Source: Symbiodinium natans
Lineage: Eukaryota > Sar > Dinophyceae > Suessiales > Symbiodiniaceae
NCBI GenBank assembly: GCA_905221605.1
Contig: CAJNDS010000413.1
Coordinates: 893,243-957,242 of the forward strand
DNA length: 64,000 nt
Direction: 5' to 3'
Part shown: positions 10,868 through 21,135 of the stretch, one piece after another
How positions within the stretch are numbered: position 1 is the first letter of the stretch
Layout of the letters: every line of letters begins with the position of its first letter
Notes under the pieces: model-generated
What the model was told of the DNA's origin: nothing
The model's database searches: none
What the model saw: only the letters and a program-made list of their open reading frames with translations
Made by a program: the position numbers and the translations under genes

Positions 10868-11042
10868 GGCCTGCCTACCCATGGGAGGAGTTTTACTCAT
10901 GGATTCCCCTACTGCCCCCCTATACTAGCTCCCCCTAGGTTCCCCCATCATTAAGGCTATTTAAGGATAATTCAGCCTAATTAAGGTTATTGAAGGGGGG
11001 AACCTAGAGGGGGTAGAAAAGAGGGCGACGGTTGGGAAGCCC
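10868..11042. repeat. Family L element, copy 3
   Basis: Inverted arms CCCCTAGGTTCCCCC and GGGGGGAACCTAGAGGGGG flank a TTAAGG-rich centre. The outer arms CCCATGGGAGG and the later GGGAAGCCCA are weaker. Confidence 0.55.
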
Positions 11043-12231
11043 AGGACTTACGGGGGGTCCCAAGAACAGTTGAGGCGAGGGCAATGTCCACAGAGGAGAT
11101 GCAACACTTCGAGCACGGCAGTGGACGGCTCAGTTTGAAAGGTTAAGGGGGGTTCAGGGTTTAGGGTTTAAGGTTCAGGGATTTCCGAGATATACCTAGG
11201 CGTTAAACTTTCCAAGCACTGAAGCGGATGTGAACCCCAAGGCACGTTTGCCAAAGCCCTAATTCCCAACATGACATACTGCCTGGATGACAAGTGCAAT
11301 GGCCGGCAAAAACCAGAAATGACTGAATACGAATAATTACGAAGTGTTGTTTTGGGGGTCTTTGAACAGGCTACTCCCTAGCTTAGTCGTCACTTACTGT
11401 GCAAGCCTAGTACAGGGCAACTCTTTCTTACCCATATTGACCCCCAACACAACGTGATAAACAAACTCCAACCATGCCAATTCTGTCTGAGTGTTTGGGA
11501 TTTCGGGTGATGGCGTTGTTCGGGTCTGCATTTCTAGATTCTAGGATTCCCATTTTTACAACACGGACCCTTCTGTGATCAGGCACTCGTACCCCAACAA
11601 GGATGATGTCAACAAAGAGAATTGTCCATATCTGGCCAGCCCCATTTTTTGCTTGAACTTGGTACTCATATCAAGTAAGAACCCTCAAGAGCTCCAAAAC
11701 AGCTTTGCTGACTATTTTGTACATCATCCCGCGATTATTGCTAGGACCCAGAGAAGGCCCTGATTCCCCTTTTTTCGGGGCTTAAGTTTCCCATAAAGCC
11801 CCTTTATGTTTAACATCGACATTTCCGCCATCGGCACCCGTAGCACAATAGACTGAGCAGATCTTGCCAAGCGTGGACATATCCAGCCCTTGGCTCTCTA
11901 GTACGTTTCTGTCGGCATTACCCTGCATGGGTTTTGGCCTACCCAAAACCCTGTGGGTTTGGGTTGCGATGGCGGTGGGTGGTGACGCCAGCAGTAAGTT
12001 CTCAACCTATAAACCACCAAAACCCAATGCCCTAAATTCAGGAGTATCTCCAAGACTATATACGAAAGGGAGAACATGATTTGCAAAAGTATTGGGCTCG
12101 TGTTAAAAACCTCCCCTGAACTCTCTAAGGCTTCAACTTCAACATCGACCAGGCGTACCCGGCTCAACTGGATTGCTACTTAGCACTTAAATCACTGGCA
12201 CAGGACCCGGCAGAGTCCTCTTCCGTGTTCA
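11043..12231. other. Low-copy stretch without a recognised gene
   Basis: Few telomere-type units. Open frames here are short and unlike any family I know. A family F-like fragment (GAGAAGGCCCTGATTCCCC onward) is at about 11748-11812. Confidence 0.4.
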
Positions 12232-12325
12232 CCCAAAGGCTCCAATGTAGTTCCTTTTTGGGTTATTTGTACGGGGTTCTAGTATACTAGACTACCCCAA
12301 AAGGTACTAGATAGGCGCCTTTGGG
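12232..12325. mobile_element. Family G inverted-repeat element, copy 2
   Basis: CCCAAAGGCTCCAATGTAG at the left and AGGCGCCTTTGGG at the right, with TTCTAGTATACTAG in the middle. This intact centre shows what the interrupted copy at 17614-17813 looked like before family A inserted. Confidence 0.75.
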
Positions 12326-13194
12326 TAGGGCCTGGGCAAGCTATGACCACACAGCCACTCCTCCCATCTTTCTAGTCTTGTTACGTGGTATCGTGGCTTA
12401 CCGCTGGGCAAGCAGTTTTGGGCTGAGAGTGGGGAGGCTGCTGAGAGCCTCCTCAATATCTAGCATGCAAGAAGCCCAAGTAAGGGACCTTGATGAGTAT
12501 GTCTTTGGTACATTAGGGCAGGTAGATATAAATTATCTAAATCTACATCTCTATATGTATGTATGTATATATGTAAAGGAGCTGTTGCATTTGATGATTT
12601 AGTTTGTACTATTTTATTCTTTTTGCAGGAGGGGGGGTGGATTTGCACAACAGGATGAAGAGTGCGCCCCAGATACCCGGTGAGAGGACAACCCTGGCAA
12701 CCAGCAGTCCATGATCAAGGCGCAGATGTGGAAATGAGGTTCAATTTGAGCCTAAGCTGTTACCTTAAACCCTAAACCCTAACGCCTAAAGCCTAAAACC
12801 TAAACCCTAAACCCTAAACCGCAGCTTGACAGCAGTCTTACGGGGGGGGGGGGTTGGGGTTTAGGCTTTCGGGTTTCGAGGATTCCCGTACGATACACCA
12901 AAGGTCACGGAGGGACCCAGAAGCTCATACACCCCAAGACAAGTCTGGCAATGGCAAAACCTTTCTGTTGTTTATGCCCTGACCAAAGCCACAAGCTAAA
13001 CTCCTACACTCCCTGCCTAGGCCTCTATTTTACAAATTTCTTTCTTTGGGTGCCTAGTTTATCAAGAAACAGAGGGCTGGGGTGGGGGGGGGGGGGGGGG
13101 GCGGGAAAGGGGCCACAGAAACACTTAATCCGGGTGAATCCTAACATGGCCCTTCAGCCCTTATGCCCTGACAGGAAGAGTTCAGTTCGGCCTG

Positions 13195-13344
13195 TACTTG
13201 AAGGTTCATGGTGCCTACTAACCAATTATAACTTATAACCCTACTTATAATACCCCTAAAGGGCCTTATAGGGGTTATCCCAATTATAAGTAGGGTTATA
13301 AGCCCAGCTATAATTGGTTAGTAAGTACCATGAACCTTCAAGTA
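13195..13344. mobile_element. Family B long palindromic element, copy 1
   Basis: TACTTGAAGGTTCATGGT and ACCATGAACCTTCAAGTA are perfect inverted ends. Further inverted pairs (AACCAATTATAA / TTATAATTGGTT) continue inward, so nearly the whole 150 bp can fold on itself. Confidence 0.85.
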
Positions 13345-13444
13345 GGGTGGACTTGCGGATTTGATCTGGCCTTCCGTCCCTAACGCGCCCTTGTTCAGCG
13401 TGCTCTGCAGATGTTTTGTTTGGTTCTGTTTCGGATCTACTGTT

Positions 13445-13499
13445 TGGTTAAGAGACCCCCCAAAGAAGGAACGGGGGGGGGGGGGGGGTTCTTAAGCAA
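13445..13499. repeat. Family E element, short copy
   Basis: TTGGTTAAGAGACCCCCC and GGGGTTCTTAAGCAA form an imperfect inverted pair with a run of about 17 G. Confidence 0.5.
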
Positions 13500-13596
13500 A
13501 TAGTGGTCGAGGGTAGTAGGGGTTGACAGGCCGGCCTCGTGCAGAGCATCGGCGAGAAATGGGAATCTATGGAGGAGGACGCCAGGCTGAAAAAAA

Positions 13597-13712
13597 TACT
13601 TAGAGGTTCATGGTACTTATAACCCAAGCTCTTTAAGTGCCATAACATGGTTATCATTGGGTCAATACGTGCAGTTATAAGTGGGTGAATAAGCACCATG
13701 GACCTCCACGTA
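13597..13712. mobile_element. Family B element, copy 2
   Basis: TACTTAGAGGTTCATGGTAC at the left and CACCATGGACCTCCACGTA at the right. The interior GTGCCATAACATGGTTAT is shared with the copy at 16213. Confidence 0.75.
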
Positions 13713-14108
13713 GAGAAGCACCACTGTGCCCGAGCTGCAGCGAATGAAATAGGGTCCTAATAGGGTATAGGGTTTAGGGTTTAGGGAGGGTTCAGGGAAC
13801 AGATTAAGCCCCAGCCGTCGGAAGATGGCACGCTGCGAAAGCTCCTCTTTCCCCTAGACTCGTCGGTTTAGGGTTAAGGCTTCGTAAGCTCTAATCCCTA
13901 CAAGGGGGGGGTAGGGGGGGGTTGGGGTGGTTTTTCCCCAAAGGGCCCCTATGTCCTGTGCGAAACCGCCTATGGTCCGTGAGTTTATGCCGTGTGGGTG
14001 GCCTGGCCCTCCATGGAAAAGCTGCCCGGGACCCCCCCCCCCCCCCCCCCCCCCCCGCGTTTTGTCCCATCCAACCTTTTCCCATCCAACACGTAGCCAG
14101 GGTCGGCG

Positions 14109-14182
14109 GACCCTAAACCCTAAACCCTAAACCCTAAACCCTAAACCCTAAACCCTAAACCCTAAACCCTAAACCCTAAACC
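14109..14182 (-). repeat. Interstitial telomere-type array (CCCTAAA)n
   Basis: About ten CCCTAAA units following a run of about 20 C at 14033-14056. Confidence 0.95.
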
Positions 14183-14274
14183 ATCCTTCTTCAGGACGGT
14201 TCGCATAGTGGGGGAACCATCCCGAACTGGAACCCTAAATAATTTTCCAGAAGGACCTTGAATCAATCCCAATA

Positions 14275-14375
14275 ATATAGAGTGTGGGTGTATTTTAGGG
14301 TTCCTTCTCAAGATTGGTGGGTGTTGATTTTGGGTGTTTTTTTTGGGCTGTCCTTTCAGTGATACAAGGAATATG
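14275..14375. repeat. Family I element, diverged copy
   Basis: Shares the two spaced GTGGGTGT motifs and the TGATACAAGGAATATGAACC end with 18807-18905. Confidence 0.4.
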
Positions 14376-14384
14376 AACCCCTAG

Positions 14385-14496
14385 GACCCAGGGTAATTAG
14401 GCCCTTATTCCCTTTTTTGGGGGAGGTTAGGTTTCCCCAGAAGCCCCTTCGCATCAAGAAGGGCACTCTTTTGAATCCTAGATTATTCTTGGGTCA
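14385..14496. repeat. Family F element
   Basis: Starts GGACCCAGGGTAATTAGGCC and ends in TTATTCTTGGGTC, with a TTTTTTGGGGGAGG core. The tips GACCCAGGG and CTTGGGTC are inverted. Confidence 0.6.
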
Positions 14497-14537
14497 CCCT
14501 AAACCTTAAACCCTTTTGGCCCTCTTTGGGGGGGGTA

Positions 14538-14900
14538 TTATTGCGGGTTGGGGTTTAGGGTTTTTAGGGTTTTTAGGGTTTTTAGGGTTTTTAGGGTTTT
14601 TAGGGTTTTTAGGGTTTTTAGGGTTTTTAGGGTTTTTAGGGTTTTTAGGGTTTTTAGGGTTTTTAGGGTTTTTAGGGTTTTTAGGTTTTTAGGGTTTTTA
14701 GGGTTTTTAGGGTTTTTAGGGTTTTTAGGGTTTTTAGGGTTTTTAGGGTTTTTAGGGTTTTTAGGGTTTTTAGGGTTCTTCGGGTTCTTCGGGTTCTTCG
14801 GGTTCTTCGGGTTTTTAGGGTTTTTAGGGTTTTTAGGGTTTTTAGGGTTTCTAGGGTTTTTAGGGTTTTTAGGGTTTTAAGGGTTTTTAGGGTTTTTTTT
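14538..14900 (+). repeat. Variant telomere array, 9-mer TTTTTAGGG
   Basis: About 36 units of TTTTTAGGG with one block of four TTCTTCGGG variants near 14773-14811. A 9-bp period leaves open frames on both strands (FRV/FLG and KTL repeats), which are artefacts of the array rather than proteins. Confidence 0.95.
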
Positions 14901-15230
14901 AGGGTGTTTAGTAAGGGTTCATTCCTAGAATCTTGTGCGAGGTGAGGAGCCTTGGGACTCGAGCCGACAAAAGTCACACCATCTACAGAGAATCTAGAGT
15001 TCCCCTCAGGCCTCCACATTTGCGACTCTACATGGGGTCATGTAGATTCAGTGCTTCTTCGTGTAGCTGTTAAAAGAATTCATGTAGAAACCCTAAACCC
15101 TACACCCTAAACGCTAAACCTCAAACCCTAAACCCTAAAACGACGCCTTCGTGCCAAGAACGCGAAGCCGGCCGCCTGCCGGCTTGTTGCCATGCTGAAT
15201 GAGAAACTGGCCGCGTGCAGTTCCTTAGTC

Positions 15231-15427
15231 ACAGAGCCCAATACTCCTTAATTAAGGAATAGACCTTAGATTATAGGGATCCTTAATATATATTTTAAGG
15301 ATTACACCTTAAATTTTCAAGGGATCCTTAATATACATTTCAAGGATTACACCTCAAATTATAGAGGGATCCTTAATATGATTTTAAGGAATATGCCTTA
15401 ATATTAAGGGGTATTGGGCTCTTTGGG
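15231..15427. mobile_element. Family A element with TAGTC flanks
   Basis: The left end ACAGAGCCCAATACTCC and right end GGGTATTGGGCTCTTTGGG enclose three AAGGGATCCTTAATAT-like repeats. TAGTC lies on both sides (15226-15230 and 15428-15432), a possible 5-bp target duplication that includes TA. Confidence 0.7.
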
Positions 15428-15717
15428 TAGTCCCTCGCGCTAGCTCGCACTAAGTGCAAGCCCTCGTCACGCAGAAGTTCGGCCATGTAAAAAACAGCAA
15501 GGGCTTGAGGTTCTGGGGACAGGTTAGCGGGCCAATTTGCATCAGTGATAGGGTTTCATGCTTGAGATCCCTAAACCCTAAAACCCAAACCCTAAACCCT
15601 AATCCGTTAGAACCCAAAGCTTAAACCCTCCACCCCTTAGCCCTTAAGCTGAAGCACCGCCGAGCCATTGTCCTCCTGCTGACCCCGAGCCCTTATAACC
15701 CTGAAGCTGTAGCTCCT

Positions 15718-15803
15718 TGGGAATTGATTTTTATTTTTGTTTATATAAAACCCAAGACGGTAATAAACATACTATTTTTATTCAGGTTCTAAGGAGTATA
15801 GGA
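15718..15803. repeat. Family J element
   Basis: Contains TTTTTGTTTATATAAAACCC, AAGACGGTAATAAACATA and AGGTTCTAAGGAGTATAGG, matching 32938-33031 closely. Confidence 0.65.
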
Positions 15804-15879
15804 AGTGGTTCAGAGGTTTTCTGTGTCAGCTGCAGCACTTGTTTCCGTTGGGACATCCCGTGGGCGTACCCATCAACCC

Positions 15880-15965
15880 GAAACCCTATACCCTATGCCT
15901 ATACCCTAAACCCTAAACCCCAAACCCTAAACCCTAAACCCCAAACCCTAAACCCTAACCCCAAC
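15880..15965 (-). repeat. Telomere-type array, mixed CCCTAAA and CCCCAAA
   Basis: Alternating CCCTAAA and CCCCAAA units. Similar mixed arrays are at 19384-19514 and 42300-42494. Confidence 0.9.
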
Positions 15966-16212
15966 AACCGGCAGTTCCATTCCCTCTTAGGACTATAACC
16001 TTGTGGGCTTTTGTAGAAACTGCAATAAGGAGCCTCAAAGTTAAACTTTCAGGAGGGTTTCAGAAGTCAGCCTAGATGAAGGCGCATGGTAGGCTGGCCG
16101 GTTCTTAGTAGGGAATTGGGGGAATGAGGTACCTATATACTCCCTGAAAGGGTATATACAGGGCCCGGGGGACGACTTCGTTTTTTAGGGCGGCTTGGGT
16201 GTGTCTGAGAGC

Positions 16213-16354
16213 CTTTGAGGTTCATGGTACTTATAACCTAGTCATAACAGTGCTTGAAACCCACTTGCAAGCCCCTTAAGTGCTCTAACATGGTTATAAT
16301 TGGGTTCTGTGTGCATTTAGAATTGGGTTTATAAGTACTATGAATCTCCAAGTA
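16213..16354. mobile_element. Family B element, copy 3
   Basis: TTTGAGGTTCATGGTACTTA at the left and TAAGTACTATGAATCTCCAA at the right, with AACATGGTTATAATTGGGTT inside. Diverged but co-linear with the other copies. Confidence 0.7.
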
Positions 16355-17610
16355 CTTCAACATATCCCAAACCCATACACCTTGACCTATAGCAGGAGAA
16401 TATCGGGAAGGATTTTGCCATACCCCTGAATTTCTTTTAAGGGTATGCCCAAGGGGTATGCTGAATATTTCTTTGAGTCTGTCATGAGCGCCAATCGGTG
16501 GGTGGTGGGAGGGATGGTTGTCCTCATGGACCCGGTGCCCGAAACCCCAAACCCTTTCAGGAATGCAGGAAACAGTTCAGACCCCCAAAGGGGCCGTGCT
16601 GTGTAGGGCTTAGGCTTTAGAACAAACCTCGGATGAAGCCCCCGAAAAACTCACTACCCTTGAATTGAGGGCTTGCGGCTGAGGTGGTGCATTTGACTGA
16701 GCTCGGGAATTCTTTTCTGAGGTCCCATGCGCACCAGCGACGACTCGGGCGCGCCAGGCGCGCGGACCCCGAACAGTGTAAGACCACGACAACAAGAGGC
16801 GCGTCACAAACGGAAACATGAAGGAGACAACCAGGATAATTTTCGGGGGAGGCCCGCCGCATGATACAGTACACTTCCTTGCGTTCTTGGCTATATGGTC
16901 ATTATACGCTGAGCCTCTTCTCTGGGGTTTAGGTAGATGGGCTCAGATGCCCCAATTTCAAAGGTTGAGGTGTTCGGTGTTTTTTAGGCCTCCTCATTAT
17001 GCATCACTCTTCCGTGTTATTGGCTCCCTGGCAGTGGGGGGCTCCGGATTAGTCAGGGTAACCGAAGCTAGAATACTATACTAAAGTGCTGGAGGGCAGC
17101 TCCTGGGCTGCTTCCATGGAAAATTGTGTGGGGGCTTGTTTCGTATTCATGCTTAGAGAAATGTTCAGAGGAATTTATGTAAAAGTCGGCTCAAGAAACT
17201 TCTGGAATCTGAAGCTGCAATCTGACCAACCTCACTTGAAGCTTGAGATTCCATCGTTTCCAGGCTGACTCTTTTTGTTGTTTGGCCCCCTGGCAGGAGG
17301 AAGAGCCATGTAATTAGGAGTTCCCTGAACATGATTTCAAACTTCGCATGCGATCGGAGTCATGTTGTTAAACCGGGGTCAACACTCAATACTTGGAAGC
17401 TCTTCTGACTTAGAAAGTCTGCTTAGTATCCCAGTATCCCGTAGGAACCCTCTTATAATCCCTATAACGCCCTTACGAACCCTACCTAGTTCGCCAAAAG
17501 GGCTTCCACGCAGGGCCTTTTTCTGACAGTTCTTATGTGAGGGGCTCGGCATTTGCGGGTCTAGGCTTACGAAACCCTCAATCCACGAGTCAGGCGAATG
17601 AAGCGTAAGG
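16355..17610. other. Low-copy stretch without a recognised gene
   Basis: There is almost no telomere-type repeat here. Short open frames exist on both strands, but none shows a motif I recognise or a clear exon structure. Confidence 0.4.
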
Positions 17611-17613
17611 CTG

Positions 17614-17813
17614 CCCAAAGGCGCCTAAGTAGTTCCTTGTGGGGTTAGCTATCGGGGATTCTAGTACCCAGAGAGCCCAATACCTCTGCATTAAGGAATG
17701 GACCTTAAATTATGAAGGGATCCCTTATATGATTTCAGAATCTTCCTTCATTCAGGGGTATTGGGCTCTTTGGTATACTACCCCAAAAAAGGAACTACAT
17801 AGGAGGCTTCTGG
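17614..17813. mobile_element. Family G element interrupted by family A
   Basis: CCCAAAGGCGCCTAAGTAG and ACTACATAGGAGGCTTCTGGG are the ends of a G element. The centre TTCTAGTA|TACTACCCC is split by the family A copy at 17667-17773. Confidence 0.8.
17667..17773. mobile_element. Family A MITE nested in family G, TA target duplication
   Basis: It runs from CCCAGAGAGCCCAATACC to GGTATTGGGCTCTTTGG and is flanked by TA at 17665-17666 and 17774-17775. Removing it with one TA restores TTCTAGTATACTAC, matching the uninterrupted copy at 12232. Confidence 0.85.
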
Positions 17814-18216
17814 GTAGGACCCGGAGTAGCCCCTTATTCACTTCGGGTCCCTTCTCAGTGCCCTTAAACTAATAAGGGTCGTTGCTCCTAAGTGGTTTTC
17901 AGGGGCACTCTCGGTTGCGCGGCTTCGAGAGGGATCCCCCGCTATGAACCTTGGGAGCTTAGAAGTTCGCGGCAAGACAGAAGCCCTGCAGGTATACTGC
18001 CTGAACCCTCATGTATGTCCTTTCTGGGCTTGTTGTAGGGGATTTTTGGTATTGTTGGTATACTACCCCAGAGAGAGGAACGACGTAGGATCATGTAATC
18101 ATGTAATTAGGTAAACCTTTAGAGGAGGAGGCGAGGGCCTTCGGCGTGGAGCAGGCTGCCGCCCAGGGATTGAGTTGAGGCTTGCCTCAATCCCGAAACG
18201 AACCAAACCCCACCCT

Positions 18217-18372
18217 TACTCGGAGGTTCATGGATACCTTTTACCCCCTAAGCATAAGTCTACTTCTAACCTACTTCGAGGACTTGGGAGGCTCATTAGT
18301 ACCCTAAGGCCTAAACCCGAAACCCTAAACTGTTATAATTGGGGTTATAAAAGTACACGGAACCTCCAAGTA
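18217..18372. mobile_element. Family B element, copy 4
   Basis: TACTCGGAGGTTCATGG at the left and CACGGAACCTCCAAGTA at the right, with telomere-type CCCGAAACCCTAAAC inside its right arm. A short coding-like piece (EEEARAFGVEQAAAQG, +) lies just upstream at about 18124-18172. Confidence 0.65.
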
Positions 18373-18599
18373 GACCTCCAAGTGTACGGAGCGCCTAGGG
18401 TTTAGGGGTTAAGGGCTTAGGGCAAGGCATCCTCTGCTACGTTCAAGCTCACAGGCGTACACCCCAAAGCGGCTGAAGAGTCTATGATTTTGTGTTTAGG
18501 GCTTTGGGGTTCTGAGCATAGAGGTGCAGGAGTTGCATGGTTCACTGCCTACTGCTTGCGGTTTAGGGCTGAATATTGAGCCCTGAAGCCTTCTAGCCT

Positions 18600-18697
18600 T
18601 AAACCCTAAACCCTAAACCCTAAACCCTAAACCCTAAACCCTAAACCCTAAACCCTAAACCCTAAACCCTAAACCCTAAACCCTAAACCCTAAACCT
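18600..18697 (-). repeat. Interstitial telomere-type array (CCCTAAA)n
   Basis: About 14 perfect CCCTAAA units. Confidence 0.95.
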
Positions 18698-18806
18698 GAA
18701 CCCTAAAGCCTCTCGGGCCTCAGGCAAACCTGAAGCTCCAGCAACTTCCCGTATTAGATCTGAAGTTCCAAATTTTTGCCGAGAAGATGGTGTATACGAA
18801 GCAGGG

Positions 18807-18905
18807 TTTACATTATTACTGTTATTGGTGAGTGTATATGAGGTTCCTTGTCAATATTGGTGAGTGTATATATACCAGGTGTCCCTTTGGGGGTACAAGA
18901 AATAT
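18807..18905. repeat. Family I element, copy 2
   Basis: ATTACTGTTATTGGTGAGTG, a second ATTGGTGAGTGTATATAT about 45 bp later and CCCTTTGGGGGTACAAG are shared with 6956-7045. An AT microsatellite (ATATACAT, 19107-19170) follows downstream. Confidence 0.65.
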
Positions 18906-19383
18906 ACACCCTACTGCATATACCAAGCCCCAAGGCTCCAAGAACCCTTAATTCAGGTTTTTTTTGGGGGGTCCAAAAAGGCTCTATATGATATTATACA
19001 AGGTTTTGGGCGATTGCCCTAAGCAAAGCTACGACGTACATAGGAACCCCTGTAGGGGCCCAAGTTGATGCTTCAAGTGGCTCGAACCCAAGCAGGCTTG
19101 TATCCGTTATATATACATACATATATATATATATATACATATGCGTACATATATATATATATATATACTCTGTAGGTACATGGGCCCTTTGGGGATGGGT
19201 AGTTAGAGGGTCCTGGTAAAGCCTAGAGAGCTCCGCGTGCCAGAATTGAAGGCTTTCTAGACACCTCTTCCATCAAGGCAACTAGAAGCAGCACATCAAC
19301 CCCAATCCTGGATACTTACGTGTTCGGGTTCAGGATTTGGCTGACAGTGTGCGGAGTTTTAGGAGCTCGGGTTTAGGACTGAG

Positions 19384-19514
19384 TGCCCCTAAACCTGAAA
19401 CCCAAATTTTAAACCCTAAACCCCAAACCCTAAACCCCAAACCCTAAACCCCAAACCCTAAACCCCAAACCCTAAACCCCTAAACCCTAAACCCTAAACC
19501 CTAAACCCTAAACC
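19384..19514 (-). repeat. Telomere-type array, alternating CCCTAAA / CCCCAAA
   Basis: A higher-order alternation of the two 7-mers gives way to pure CCCTAAA. Confidence 0.9.
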
Positions 19515-19545
19515 CTTAAGAGAGCTCTACAAAGCCACTTTGTTT

Positions 19546-19610
19546 TTTCGAGGCGAGGCGGGAGAGGCTCTCGGAGTGCTTCCGGCTTCCGGCAGAGCAG
19601 ATCAAGGACC
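19546..19610 (+). CDS. Orphan candidate exon
   Basis: A GC-rich piece between two telomere-type arrays, of opposite orientation, reads EARRERLSECFRLPAEQIKD on the + strand. The codon use looks like the other short exons. No family is recognised and no partner exon can be fixed; a similar piece at about 20311-20344 reads LHALCRCDYQNGLS after a TTTGCAG acceptor. Confidence 0.3.
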
Positions 19611-19612
19611 GG

Positions 19613-19703
19613 TTTAGGGTTCAGGTTTAGGGTTTAGGGTTTAGGGTTTAGGGTTTAGGGTTTAGGGTTTAGGGTTTAGGGTTTAGGGTTTAGGGTTTAG
19701 GGC
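19613..19703 (+). repeat. Interstitial telomere-type array (TTTAGGG)n
   Basis: About 12 TTTAGGG units on the + strand, about 100 bp from an array of the opposite orientation (19384-19514). Confidence 0.95.
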
Positions 19704-20572
19704 CTTTTCAAGATGGTCAGTGCTCTAAATTTAGGGCTTGGGGTTTTGGGGTTTGGGGTTTAGGGTTCAGGGTTTGGGGTTTGGGGTTTAGGGTTCAGCG
19801 TTTAGGGTTGAGGATTGAGGGTTTAGGGTCTATGCATAAGAAGGCGGCCCGTAATGCACAGGTGACGGCAACTTGCAAAGCATAGACCTATATATACAGA
19901 AATAGATATATGGTCAACCCCCCCCTCCTTTTGAATCCAGATGTGCATGGTCTATTCTGTTAAATAGGGTCCTTTTAGGGTACCCTAAATTTCTGGGGTG
20001 GCTTTTGACTGGTAACCCCAAAAGGGAGCATATTTTGGAGAAGTGGCCACATGCAAGGTTTAGGGTTGTATCAAACATGGCCATGAGTCGATCGTCCGTG
20101 GTGTATAGTTAACAAACAGACGTACAAACAAAAACGCACACACACACACACACCCACGCGAAAACAAACAAACAAGCAAGCAAGCAAGCAAACTTGAAGG
20201 GCATTGGGCTCTCTGGGGCAAGCATCTGGACATCAACCCTAAATCCTAAACCCTCGAAGTCTTCAACCCTAAGCCCAAAATCTCCTGAGTCCTAAGCCCG
20301 CTCTTTGCAGCTCCATGCCCTGTGCCGCTGCGACTACCAGAATGGGCTCTCGTTTCTTTTTTGAGGGGTTAGCTTCCCTTCTTCAAGCCCTTTTATGCCT
20401 GGGTTACGCTAGTTCATCCAATCGAAGTGAACGCCTACTCATGATATGGTTAGGGGTTCGGGGTTTATAGTTCCTTTTCTTCGATGCCTCACGAAATATG
20501 TAGCACTCCGCAAAATGAACTAGCATTCTACCCATGGTGGGGGGTGGGTGGGTTGTGGTTCATGCAAATCGG

Positions 20573-20642
20573 CTTAGGGTTTAGGGTTTAGGGTTTAGGG
20601 TTTAGGGTTTAGGGTTCAAGGTTTAGGGTTTAGGGTTTAGGG
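20573..20642 (+). repeat. Interstitial telomere-type array (TTTAGGG)n
   Basis: About nine TTTAGGG units with one AAGG variant. Confidence 0.95.
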
Positions 20643-20784
20643 TGCTTCTTCATGTTGTTTGGCGCTGCGCAACGTCATGCGAGGAAGCTTATTTCGAGGC
20701 CTACCAGTGGCATGTGCCGAGCTCTCAGAGAGCCAGCACGTGCCCTAAACCCTAAACCCTAAACCCGAAACCCGAAACCCTAAA

Positions 20785-20789
20785 CCCTA
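20785..20789. other. Left target-site duplication of the LTR element (CCCTA)
   Basis: CCCTA precedes the 5' LTR and is repeated at 29645-29649 right after the 3' LTR. Five bases is usual for LTR elements. Because the target is itself CCCTAAA repeat, the match could partly be chance. Confidence 0.65.
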
Positions 20790-21068
20790 TGCGGAGCTGC
20801 AATTGGTATTGTAGAAAGGAGTTAGTGTTGGAAGTTGAAAGGGTTAATGAACCCGGAAACTATGTTTGGCTCAAGGATGGCCAGCCCGTCCAAAGAAAAA
20901 AGTCCGTGTTTGGGAGTGAGGGTTGGGTTAGTGCCCCTCTACTTGTGTAAGGGTGCCCCTTCCTTGTTGCTCTTATCCGTGTTCTTGGTTGTTTCTTGGT
21001 TCGATCTGGGAAATATAAGTTCAGGGCGATTAGGGGAGTTGATTTCCTTCCTTGGTTGTCCCCCCGTA
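20790..21068 (+). repeat. 5' LTR
   Basis: Begins TGCGGAG and ends CCCCGTA. The 3' LTR ends CTCCGTA, which is the complement of the start apart from one base, so the ancestral LTR was probably TGCGGAG...CTCCGCA. It differs from the 3' LTR at the GGAAAC/GTAAAC site and in CCCCCGTA/CCTCCGTA. Confidence 0.9.
20853..20875 (+). promoter_or_regulatory. Spliced-leader-like sequence in the 5' LTR
   Basis: CCGGA, a short spacer, then TTTGGCTCAAG (20865-20875), directly followed by GATGG. The conserved dinoflagellate spliced leader starts CCGTA and ends TTTTGGCTCAAG. The 3' LTR copy (29429-29451) keeps CCGTA. The spacer is two bases longer than in the true leader. It may mark the start of the R region. 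Confidence 0.6.
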
Positions 21069-21081
21069 GGTTATGAGCCCA
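21069..21081 (+). promoter_or_regulatory. Primer-binding site, half-tRNA type
   Basis: GGTTATGAGCCCA starts at the base after the LTR. It is complementary to TGGGCTCATAACC, the anticodon stem-loop sequence of initiator-methionine tRNA (CAT anticodon). Copia-class elements prime from the anticodon arm of a cleaved initiator tRNA and carry a very similar site in the same position. Confidence 0.75.
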
Positions 21082-21135
21082 AATTAGGTTCCCTGCGGTT
21101 AAGTGTTCTTTCAAGGTTTTTGGGATCAAGAAGCA

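Noticed and set aside
14548-14880. Open frame of about 110 codons made of FRV and FLG repeats
   Set aside because: It is the 9-bp TTTTTAGGG array read in phase; the other strand gives KTL repeats in the same way.
21103-21135. Upstream start of the large ORF at 21103
   Set aside because: The codon is GTG. For a nuclear eukaryotic gene the first ATG at 21136 is the better start.
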